Origin: Akkermansia muciniphila
GTDB taxonomy: Bacteria > Verrucomicrobiota > Verrucomicrobiia > Verrucomicrobiales > V1-33
Length of the DNA stretch: 27,496 bases
Direction of reading: 5' to 3'
Assembly (NCBI GenBank): GCA_943331195.2
Contig: CALQKQ020000003.1
Span: 1-27,496 of the forward strand
The notes under the pieces are model-generated. The model was not told the DNA's origin and did not search any database. It saw nothing but the letters and a program-made list of their open reading frames with translations. This document shows positions 17,301-23,328 of the stretch, in pieces; within the stretch, counting starts at the first letter, position 1; the number at the start of each line of letters is the position of its first letter. Made by a program: the position numbers and the translations under genes.

Positions 17301-17911
17301 GCCACCCGGGCTTGATCGACGACAAATATCTGGAGACGCCCAGCGCCAAGCTGACGGCGCTTTTCTACTTATTGGATCAGCTGCGCGAAGCGGGGCACAA
17401 GGTGTTGGTTTTCTCGCAGTTCACTTCCATGCTGGACATCATCAAGGCGCGCTTGGTGGCGGAGGAGCGGCCTTATGTGATGTTGACGGGCCAGACTAAG
17501 GACCGCCAAGCGGTGGTCCAGGAGTTCCAGACGAGCAAGGAGCCCTTGGTCTTCCTGCTGAGCCTGAAGGCGGGGGGAAGCGGCTTGAACCTGACGGCGG
17601 CGAGCTATGTGGTCATGTATGATCCTTGGTGGAATCCAGCGGTGGAAAGCCAAGCGATTGACCGAACCCACCGCATTGGGCAGACCAATCCGGTGATCGC
17701 CTATCGGCTGCTTTCGGCGAACACGGTGGAGGAAAAAATCCGCCGCCTGCAATACCAGAAGCAGGCCTTGGTCACGGGGGTGTTGGGCGAGGAGAGTTTT
17801 GCGAGCAATTTGGCGCTGGAGGATGTGCGCTCGTTGTTCACCCGCGAGGCGGAGGACGAGGGCCCCAGCAAGAAGGGCAAGAGCCGAGGGTTATTGGCGC
17901 GCGACTCCTGA
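14339..17911 (+). CDS. SNF2/Rad54-family ATPase (bacterial SNF2 helicase)
   Basis: A 1190-residue DNA-dependent ATPase. The N-terminal ~90 residues resemble a SWIM domain whose zinc-binding Cys residues are lost (W63, W65 and T72 in place of Cys; H74 kept). A long middle region (about 90-690) is poorly conserved and matches the helicase-associated part of bacterial SNF2 proteins. The ATPase core starts near 695: Walker A in D-D-M-G-L-G-K-T (from 725), motif II D-E-G-Q (836-839), S-G-T-P-I-E-N (motif III), and the C-lobe motif Q-A-I-D-R-T-H-R-I-G-Q (1105-1115). Such proteins move on duplex DNA and remodel protein-DNA or RNA polymerase complexes. I chose the ATG at 14339; the open frame upstream overlaps dinG and is not protein-like. 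Base composition changes within the gene near 17.0 kb. Confidence 0.93.
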   Translation: MEPDRVTQAFLSRFSEPIIEEAERLRAAGAVKQIFGGAAFIRARVEEMGDVYRVMLKRSVLGWEWELSGPETQHPAVIAAVMLERVARGESLPDSPNEVGDAALLEVIEEKLGRSLLPMEDLFVEKLEKRYKRYEMEQALYDTDLVRLNPKWTVESYEPVTLWPEPPGDIVQFWNYIAAAFIRRKLFYPPFMEVITQKEATKEQLRAWEKERERAAWQARLDRVITAPVHPPRAVELRLLVNTREAKLQQRVPGVGTFETLPGELEVTRLRQNLAQGRLLMDDVSESLFSQWCGYWGGGEAPAAVLRLDVARAREFMGQLLRQRALADRLVTLDEQPFFHVAEPLHWECSDPVGEEAEDRSYGLQLTMADGEAVPYGLAVLPGAVDLYLSDEAVFRGPRPWMDSGEAMPRYELPAEVVESETGVDFLRRLEVTLPPALKARSVEAVLKPLLVMKLTKKGATVDAEQVQAVVSASDEDAFRREVLEKDSWRLEESRRFEDGRLPWFDRRALHAVPEQLAELGLTWDATGHFFKIRLTKAFPDRFVKWLDGLPPSVAVELDGDLKTLRADPVKASVKFEITEAGEIDWFDLKVLVEVEGMDLTRQQIRDLVDARGGFVRMPDGGWLRLEMTLSEEQEAAVNQLGLDVYDLSGEAHRMHVLQLAEPGAKEIFDPEAWNRVCDRAVRLKLQIRPPVPAGFQLELRPYQIEGFHFLAYLASNHFGGILADDMGLGKTAQSICWILWLRERAEAAAREAAVGGVVRMVAPVLVVAPKSVLDVWAGEVVKFAPSLRVQVVRDKHELEVERLGRDVDLLVLNYSQLRVNGDKLKAINWLTVVLDEGQQIKNPDSMAARAARELTSDHRLVLSGTPIENRLLDVWSLMAFAMPGVLGNRKYFKDRFDRRKDNGAQIRLGARLRPFLLRRTKGQVALDLPSRTEEDMYSALEEVQEELYSAEMQRMQRILLGLDNDAALRKNSFVILQGLMRLRQICCHPGLIDDKYLETPSAKLTALFYLLDQLREAGHKVLVFSQFTSMLDIIKARLVAEERPYVMLTGQTKDRQAVVQEFQTSKEPLVFLLSLKAGGSGLNLTAASYVVMYDPWWNPAVESQAIDRTHRIGQTNPVIAYRLLSANTVEEKIRRLQYQKQALVTGVLGEESFASNLALEDVRSLFTREAEDEGPSKKGKSRGLLARDS

Positions 17912-17983
17912 GGGGGGCGCGGGAGGGGCGCTTTCCCGTTGCGCGCGGGGGGCGCGGGGGGAAGGTGAGAGACCCTTTTTGCT

Positions 17984-19480
17984 ATGTCCGTTCCGCTGCT
18001 GCCATCCTACGAAGCCTTCCTGAGCCTGGCGGCTCAGGGCAACTTGATTCCGGTGCATGCGGAGCTGACGGCGGACTATGAGACGCCGCTTTCGGCGTAT
18101 GAGAAAATCGGGGATGGCACGCCACGGTTTCTTTTAGAATCGGCGGAGGTCACGGGTTTTTCGGGGCGCTATTCGTTCATGGGAGCGAAGCCTCGCGCGG
18201 TGTTGAGCGCCCGGGGCGCGACCATGGAAGTGCGCCGCAGCGATGGCTCGGTGGAGACCTATGAAACGGCCACGGACCCGCTGCGGGAGGTGGAGGATTT
18301 TATGGCGGCGTTTCGGCCGGTGGCGGTGAAGGGCTTGCCGCTCTTTTCGGGTGGGGCGGTGGGCTATCTGGGCTACGACATGGTGCGGTGGTTTGAGTCG
18401 ACGGTTTCGCCCCCGCCTGCGGCGGATGAGCTAGGGATTCCGGACATGGTGTTTGCCATCGCGGATACGCTGGTGATTTTTGATCATCGGTATCGGCTGC
18501 TGCAGGTGGTGGCCAACGTTTATGTGGACGAGCACGCGGATCTGGCGGCGGCCTATGCGTGGGCGGGGGAGCGGATTCGGGAATTGATCGCGAAATTGTC
18601 GGAGCCGCTGCACGTCAAGCCGATGGCGGCGGCGCCGGTGGTCTCGACGGTGGCGCCGCAGTGCAACACCACGCGGGAGGAATATTTGGGGATGGTGGAG
18701 CGGGCGCAGGAATACATCAAGGCGGGGGACATCTTCCAGGTGGTGCCGAGCCAGCGTTTTGCGGTGCCCTACAGCGGGCGGCCGGTGGAGCTGTACCGGG
18801 CGCTGCGGCACGTCAATCCATCGCCGTATATGTTTTGCTTGGAGTTTGGCGACTTTTCGTTAGTGGGGAGCAGTCCGGAAGTGCATGTGCGCTGTCTTGA
18901 TGGCAAAGTGGACATTCGGCCGATTGCGGGGACGCGCCCGAGGGGTCAGACGCCGGAGGAGGATGAGGCCTTGGCGGCGGAGTTGCTTGCGGATGAGAAG
19001 GAGCGGGCGGAGCACCTCATGTTGATGGATTTGGCGCGCAACGATGTGGGGCGGATTGCGGAATACGGCAGCGTCAAGGTGACCGACCAGATGGTGATTG
19101 AGCGCTACAGTCACGTCATGCACATTGTGAGCAATGTCACGGGTCGGCTGGCGGGGGGGCGCAGCAGCTACGATGTGATGCGGGCGACATTTCCGGCGGG
19201 CACGGTGAGCGGTTCGCCCAAGGTGCGGGCAATGCAGGTGATTGCGGAGGTGGAGAAGAGCAAGCGGGGTGCCTATGCGGGGGCGGTGGGTTATTTTGGG
19301 TTTGACGGGAACCACGACTCCTGCATTGCGTTGCGCACGGTGGTGCTCAAGCGCGGCCAGGCCTACATTCAGGCGGGAGCTGGGGTGGTGGCGGATTCGA
19401 TTCCGGAAAGCGAATACGTGGAGACGGTGAATAAGGCGGCGGCGGCGGTGCGCGCGGTGGAGCGGGCCCGGGGGCTGTGA
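17984..19480 (+). CDS. trpE: Anthranilate synthase component I
   Basis: A 498-residue enzyme that makes anthranilate from chorismate with ammonia supplied by TrpG, the first committed step of tryptophan synthesis. The L-L-E-S motif (residues 50-53) that binds the feedback inhibitor tryptophan is intact. The chorismate-binding C-terminal half shows I-A-G-T-R-P-R-G (314-321), D-L-A-R-N-D-V-G-R, and G-T-V-S-G-S-P-K-V-R-A-M. Length is normal. The gene is alone: no trpG, trpD or trpC is in the window, and the SNF2-family gene 72 bp upstream is functionally unrelated. I see no leader peptide with Trp codons or attenuator. AAGGTGAG lies about 17 nt before the ATG, too far for a normal ribosome-binding site. 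A pabB assignment is less likely because of the L-L-E-S motif and full-length N-terminal domain. Confidence 0.96.
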   Translation: MSVPLLPSYEAFLSLAAQGNLIPVHAELTADYETPLSAYEKIGDGTPRFLLESAEVTGFSGRYSFMGAKPRAVLSARGATMEVRRSDGSVETYETATDPLREVEDFMAAFRPVAVKGLPLFSGGAVGYLGYDMVRWFESTVSPPPAADELGIPDMVFAIADTLVIFDHRYRLLQVVANVYVDEHADLAAAYAWAGERIRELIAKLSEPLHVKPMAAAPVVSTVAPQCNTTREEYLGMVERAQEYIKAGDIFQVVPSQRFAVPYSGRPVELYRALRHVNPSPYMFCLEFGDFSLVGSSPEVHVRCLDGKVDIRPIAGTRPRGQTPEEDEALAAELLADEKERAEHLMLMDLARNDVGRIAEYGSVKVTDQMVIERYSHVMHIVSNVTGRLAGGRSSYDVMRATFPAGTVSGSPKVRAMQVIAEVEKSKRGAYAGAVGYFGFDGNHDSCIALRTVVLKRGQAYIQAGAGVVADSIPESEYVETVNKAAAAVRAVERARGL

Positions 19481-19740
19481 GGCGGCGGTGGCGGTGCGGT
19501 GGCGGAGCGATGGGCTGCGCAGGTTGGTGCGCTTAGTGATGGGGGAGCGTGATGGGAGAGCGCCAGGGCTGCCTCGTCGGCACGGGAGGTGGAGCGCGAC
19601 GATGCTAAGCCTAAAATCCTGAGTTGACTATCGCATTCGGCGGGTGCCTGGGGATGGCGCGTTGGGGTTTCTCCTCGAGCGCGGGCTTTTTGGGGGCTTC
19701 TGGGCTGGCACCCCTGCCGAACTGGCGGATTCGCCGTTAT

Positions 19741-19935
19741 GGCGCCCCTACAGGGCTCAAAATCCTTTTTGTGCTGAAAAAACCCAGGGCGTGGCCCTGA
19801 GCTGAGGGATGATGGCCGGTTGGGCCAATGAGGTGTCGACGGTGCTGATATCGGGTGTGGCCTTGGGCTGAGGGATGATGGCCGGTTGGGCCGATGAGGT
19901 TTCCACGGTGCTGATTCCGGGCGTGGCCCTGGGCT
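19741..19935. repeat. Hairpin-containing intergenic repeat with 66-bp direct repeats
   Basis: Two copies of a 66-bp unit (19787-19852 and 19853-19918) and the start of a third (19919-19935) lie head to tail. Each has a GGGyGTGGCC start and shares GGGATGATGGCCGGTTGGGC. The first copy begins within a hairpin, CAGGGC (19785-19790) / GCCCTG (19794-19799). The preceding GGCGCCCCTACAGGGCTC stretch also has short dyad symmetry. This resembles dispersed REP-like intergenic elements of PVC genomes; that comparison is from memory. Confidence 0.8.
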
Positions 19936-19990
19936 TGGCTGGGCTTGGCTGGGCTTGGCTGGGCTGGGCTGGGCTGGGCTGGGCTGGGCC
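19931..19990. repeat. Compound tandem repeat, 10-bp then 5-bp units
   Basis: Three copies of GGGCTTGGCT (19931-19960) are followed by five copies of GGGCT (19961-19985) and a GGGCC. The 10-bp unit is two diverged 5-bp units, so this looks like one slippage-prone simple repeat. It starts at the truncated third copy of the 66-bp repeat. Confidence 0.95.
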
Positions 19991-20180
19991 GCGGCCCGCC
20001 GCGCATCTGCGGCCTGGGGCGGTCGACTCGTTGATGGGGAGCAACTTAGCGCTGCGACTGGGGGAAGATGTGACTTGACTTGAGGTGGTGAGGATGGGAG
20101 AAACGAGACGGAATTAACGTGATTTTTGATCGGGAGCACAAATAAACTGACTATTGGACACGGTGGTCAGATGGGTGGAG

Positions 20181-20198
20181 CAGTTAACTGTTAATTAA
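20181..20198. promoter_or_regulatory. Adjacent palindromes, possible operator
   Basis: The perfect 10-bp palindrome CAGTTAACTG (20181-20190) abuts the perfect 8-bp palindrome TTAATTAA (20191-20198). They lie about 325 bp before the surface-protein gene in an AT-rich stretch. The symmetry is seen directly; a regulatory role is inferred. Confidence 0.35.
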
Positions 20199-20507
20199 TA
20201 ATTGTGTAACTTATTTTGAAGGCCAAAAAAGGAGGGTGGGGCAGCGGGGTAATGGTGGGGTAATGGTGGAATGCGGCGGGGGTGAGTCGAAAACTTCTGA
20301 GATAAATTGTTGATTATGAATCAGTTGTGGAACGAGGTGTGAGTAATGGGTGGGGCGGCGGGACTTGGTGAGGCTATCTCTTGTGAAGTTTTGTTTCTGC
20401 AAGAAGATAATTCTTGACTTTGGAGTTGATACCCGCCTTGTTGTCATCCGATCACGCTGCTCATCAATTGATCTTACATTTCAGGGCAAAAAGCGAATAA
20501 TCTCTGA

Positions 20508-20513
20508 TATAGT
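20508..20513 (+). promoter_or_regulatory. Possible -10 element of the surface-protein gene
   Basis: TATAGT lies 10 bp before the ATG at 20523 in AT-rich sequence. No convincing -35 element sits 16-18 bp upstream; TTGATC at 20468 and TTGACT at 20414 are too far away to pair with it. Confidence 0.25.
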
Positions 20514-20522
20514 TAAATAATT

Positions 20523-22349
20523 ATGGCAAAAAAAGTCATTCAGTCCTGTGATGGTGTGAGGAAACGCGGATTCGCCAGGATCGGCGGCGTGGCGATGGGC
20601 TTGCTGGCGATGGGGGGCGGGAGCGCGGAGGCGGTGGACTACTATTGGAATGCTACGTCGGGGACGTGGGCCACTTCGAGCAATTGGAACACAACCTACG
20701 ACGGTGGGGTGAACGCCACTAACTTTCCGCTGACTTCGAGTGACGGGGCGTTTTTTAGCGCCAGCGGCGTCAGCAACACGACGGTGAATCTGAGTGCCAG
20801 CAGGACGGTGTCGGGATTGCGATTTTTGGGAACGAACACGGGGACGACGGGACTGCTCAAAGATGGAAGCGGAGCTCTATCGATTGGGTCAGGCGGCGTG
20901 ACGGTGGAATCTGGAGCGGGAGCGGTGTTGTTTGGCATCAGTGGTGCCCCCGTCACCGCAACGCTGTTGGCGTCCCAGACGTGGGCGAACAACTCATCCA
21001 ACGCGCTGACGCAGTGGGGCACGGTGACCACCGGGGGCTTTAAGCTCACGGCGGGAGGCAGTGGGGACACGGTTTTTAAAGCGGCAATTTCGGGGCTAGG
21101 GGCCCTGATCAAGGATGGAGGGGGGACGGTGACTTTGGCCGGTTCCAATCCGTATACTGGAGGGACGACGGTAAATGCGGGAATCCTGAATGTGACAGCT
21201 GTAAATGGCATCAGAGGCAAATTGAACGTGACTGGGGGGACGCTCAATAATTCGCTTGGGATAACGTTGTCGGGGACTCTGGAACTCAGCGGGAGTGGGA
21301 CGATTGCGGGTGGGCTTATAACTGCAAATGGAGACATTACCGTTTCGGGGACGGGGGCTACGACGATTTCCGCCGGAATGGGTGGGGGGGGTGGTATGAC
21401 CAAGTCGGGCTCAGGAACCTTGACGGTTTCGGGGGCTAACAGCTCTACTGGGTCAATGACCCTACAAGAGGGCACGGTGGTGGTTGGCGTTGGTTCAGGA
21501 ATTTCCACTGGTGCCTTGTTGGTGGAGGGCGGCAGCCTAGTGTTAGGGGGGAGGCATCAAACTGTGGATTCGCTGATGCTTACTGGTGGATCGATTACGG
21601 GGACGGGGTCCTTGACCTCTGGCGCTACCTTTGAGCTCAAGGGGTTGGGGAACACCTCGGTGGGGCCCGCGTTGAATGGGACGTCGATCGGTCTGACCAA
21701 GACGGGGGCGGGGACGGCGACCCTTTCCGGGGCGAATGGCTATGATGGGACCACGCTGATTTCCGAGGGGACCTTAGAGATCGGGGGGAGCGGTCAGTTG
21801 AGTGGCGGTGGTGCGATCAACATTGAGGGGGGAACCCTCCTCTTGAGTGGGGTGGCGAGCGACCGCGTCGCCGATACTACCCCGGTCACCTTGGGGAGCA
21901 CGAACGGGACCTCCAGTGCGCTGCGGATCGCGGGCAGTGTGACGGAAACCTTTGGGGCCTTGACTCTATCGGGTGAGCCTGGGGGCTTTCGGGTGATTGA
22001 TTTTGGGAGCGGGAGTGGGATTTTGAACTTTGCCAGCTTGGAGAGTGGCACGGCGGGGCTGCCTGTGCAGATTTGGAACTGGTCGGGGAACGTATGGATT
22101 GGCGGGGGGACGGACCAGTTGAAGATTACTTCGGCGCTTTTGGGGGCGAACATCCTGTTGTCGGACATTACTATTTTTAGCGACAGCGGCGTGACGACGG
22201 TGCGGACGGGGGAGGTGGCTTGGGCGAATGGGGAGTTGGTGGCGATTCCGGAGGTGAGCGGGGCGCTGGGAGGGCTGGCCTTGCTGTTGCCGCTGGCGTG
22301 GCGGGAGCGGCGTCAATGGTGGCGCGGGGCGGCGCTGAGGACGAGCTAG
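20523..22349 (+). CDS. Autotransporter-associated beta-strand repeat protein with PEP-CTERM-like tail
   Basis: A 608-residue secreted protein. A signal peptide (basic K-R around 14-19, hydrophobic 20-32, cleavage after A-E-A at 35-37) is followed by Y-Y-W-N-A-T-S-G-T-W-A-T, a common opening of this family. Three clear copies of the beta-strand repeat (pattern G-x-G-T-x-T-L-S-G-A-N-x-Y-x-G-x-T-x-x-x-x-G-T-L) lie near 193-223, 291-322 and 390-420, with Gly/Ser/Thr-rich beta-helix-like sequence between. There is no beta-barrel translocator. The C-terminus has I-P-E-V-S-G (575-580), a hydrophobic stretch (581-592) and R-E-R-R (594-597), a PEP-CTERM-like sorting signal. It is probably a surface or matrix structural protein. 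No Shine-Dalgarno motif precedes the ATG. The ligand is unknown. Confidence 0.9.
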   Translation: MAKKVIQSCDGVRKRGFARIGGVAMGLLAMGGGSAEAVDYYWNATSGTWATSSNWNTTYDGGVNATNFPLTSSDGAFFSASGVSNTTVNLSASRTVSGLRFLGTNTGTTGLLKDGSGALSIGSGGVTVESGAGAVLFGISGAPVTATLLASQTWANNSSNALTQWGTVTTGGFKLTAGGSGDTVFKAAISGLGALIKDGGGTVTLAGSNPYTGGTTVNAGILNVTAVNGIRGKLNVTGGTLNNSLGITLSGTLELSGSGTIAGGLITANGDITVSGTGATTISAGMGGGGGMTKSGSGTLTVSGANSSTGSMTLQEGTVVVGVGSGISTGALLVEGGSLVLGGRHQTVDSLMLTGGSITGTGSLTSGATFELKGLGNTSVGPALNGTSIGLTKTGAGTATLSGANGYDGTTLISEGTLEIGGSGQLSGGGAINIEGGTLLLSGVASDRVADTTPVTLGSTNGTSSALRIAGSVTETFGALTLSGEPGGFRVIDFGSGSGILNFASLESGTAGLPVQIWNWSGNVWIGGGTDQLKITSALLGANILLSDITIFSDSGVTTVRTGEVAWANGELVAIPEVSGALGGLALLLPLAWRERRQWWRGAALRTS

Positions 22350-22401
22350 GGATGGGGGCCCCGCAGGCCTGGGGTTTGCGGGGGCGGGGTGAGACGGGAG
22401 A

Positions 22402-22434
22402 GCCCGCTCCAGGGGCTAGGTTCCTGGAGCGGGC
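22402..22434. terminator. Strong bidirectional hairpin terminator
   Basis: A perfect 12-bp stem GCCCGCTCCAGG (22402-22413) / CCTGGAGCGGGC (22423-22434) with a 9-nt loop lies between the convergent stops of the surface-protein gene (22349) and the ThuA gene (22442). There is no clean T run on either side, so it may stop transcription with Rho or simply protect both 3' ends. Confidence 0.75.
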
Positions 22435-22441
22435 GGAGTGA

Positions 22442-23290
22442 TTATTTGGTGACGGGGTGGGCGGGGGCGTAGCCTGGGGCGGGGTGGCCGTCGGGGGTGA
22501 GGTGGCCGGTGGACCAGAGGATGCCGCGGGTGACGAGGTCGAGGTATTGGGGATTGGCGACGGTTTCGTTGTTGTGGCCGATGGTGGTGGAGAAGACTTT
22601 GGTTTTTTTGGGGCCGTATTCATGGGCCCAGGCGACGATGGTTTCTTCTTTTTCTTGGGTGCCTTTGGCGAGGGGGGTGGTGCCTTCGAGGATGCGGATG
22701 TTGTTGTAGAGTTCCTCGTTGATGGTGGTCCAGTTATTGAGGCCGGCGGTGGCGGGGTGGGCGGCGTAGGCGATGGAGATGGGGGCTTGTTTGCCGTGGC
22801 CGCTGGATTGGAGGCCGAGGTAGTCGAACCAGAGGGAGTCGTTGGTGCCGGAGGTGACGGGTTGGGAGACGTTGGGGGCGGTGCGGTAGCAGTGCATGGC
22901 GCAGTGGAGGTTGACGCCGGGGACGCCTTGGCGGTGGGCGTCGAGGATGCGATTGACGACGGCGAGGTCTTTGATGTCGGCGGAGCATTCGTCGTGGATG
23001 ATGACGTCGTAGCCTTGGGCCCAATTGGGTTTGTCGTAGCAGGTGAAGGTGGCTTTGGTGCTGGAGTCTGGGGAATAGCAGATATCGACGATGAGGTTAG
23101 CGCGCTCTTCGAGGCCGGCTTTGAGGAGGTCTTTTTGTTTGGCGTAGTCGTGGCAGCAGCCGCCGATGACGAGGAGGGCTTTGAGGGGCTTGGGTTTGGC
23201 GGGGGCGGCGTCTTGGCCGACGGCGAGGAAGGAGGCGCCGGCGAGGGCGGCGAGGGAGCAGGGGAGGGCGAGGAGTAGTTTGGATTTCAT
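22442..23290 (-). CDS. Secreted ThuA-domain protein
   Basis: A 282-residue protein with a ThuA-like domain, a glutamine-amidotransferase-like fold found in many secreted proteins of Planctomycetes and Verrucomicrobia, usually of unknown reaction. The N-terminus has a signal peptide (hydrophobic 5-24, cleavage near A-V-G). Family features are L-L-V-I-G-G-C-C-H-D-Y at the first strand, V-I-I-H-D-E-C-S-A-D, G-V-N-L-H-C-A-M-H-C-Y-R at the nucleophile-elbow position, and V-F-S-T-T-I-G-H-N-N-E-T near the end. I chose the ATG at 23290 because it starts directly with the basic and hydrophobic signal; a start six codons earlier is possible. It is 38 bp downstream of the oxoprolinase-like gene and ends at the strong hairpin. 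A role in sugar metabolism is suggested only by the family name. Confidence 0.87.
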   Translation of the reverse strand: MKSKLLLALPCSLAALAGASFLAVGQDAAPAKPKPLKALLVIGGCCHDYAKQKDLLKAGLEERANLIVDICYSPDSSTKATFTCYDKPNWAQGYDVIIHDECSADIKDLAVVNRILDAHRQGVPGVNLHCAMHCYRTAPNVSQPVTSGTNDSLWFDYLGLQSSGHGKQAPISIAYAAHPATAGLNNWTTINEELYNNIRILEGTTPLAKGTQEKEETIVAWAHEYGPKKTKVFSTTIGHNNETVANPQYLDLVTRGILWSTGHLTPDGHPAPGYAPAHPVTK

Positions 23291-23328
23291 GGTAGTTGGT
23301 GAGGGCAATACGGGTGGAAGCAGGAGGT

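Larger units (their letters stand above)
19481..20522. other. 1042-bp region without a gene
   Basis: Three parts can be told apart. 19481-19740 is G-rich sequence with open frames but no protein-like translation; it looks like part of a dispersed intergenic repeat. 19741-19990 holds short hairpins, a 66-bp direct repeat and a 10-bp/5-bp tandem repeat. 20080-20522 is much richer in A and T than the rest of the window and is the likely control region of the surface-protein gene. No tRNA, rRNA or recognisable small RNA is visible. Confidence 0.7.

Noticed and set aside
17912..17983. Possible tryptophan attenuator or leader peptide before trpE
   Set aside because: The 72-bp gap holds no short frame with adjacent Trp codons and no convincing alternative hairpins with a T run.
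19369..20139. A 256-codon open frame on the - strand overlapping the trpE 3' end and the repeat block
   Set aside because: It runs through simple repeats (Pro-Ser-Gln-Ala runs) and antisense to trpE, and looks like a repeat-derived false frame.
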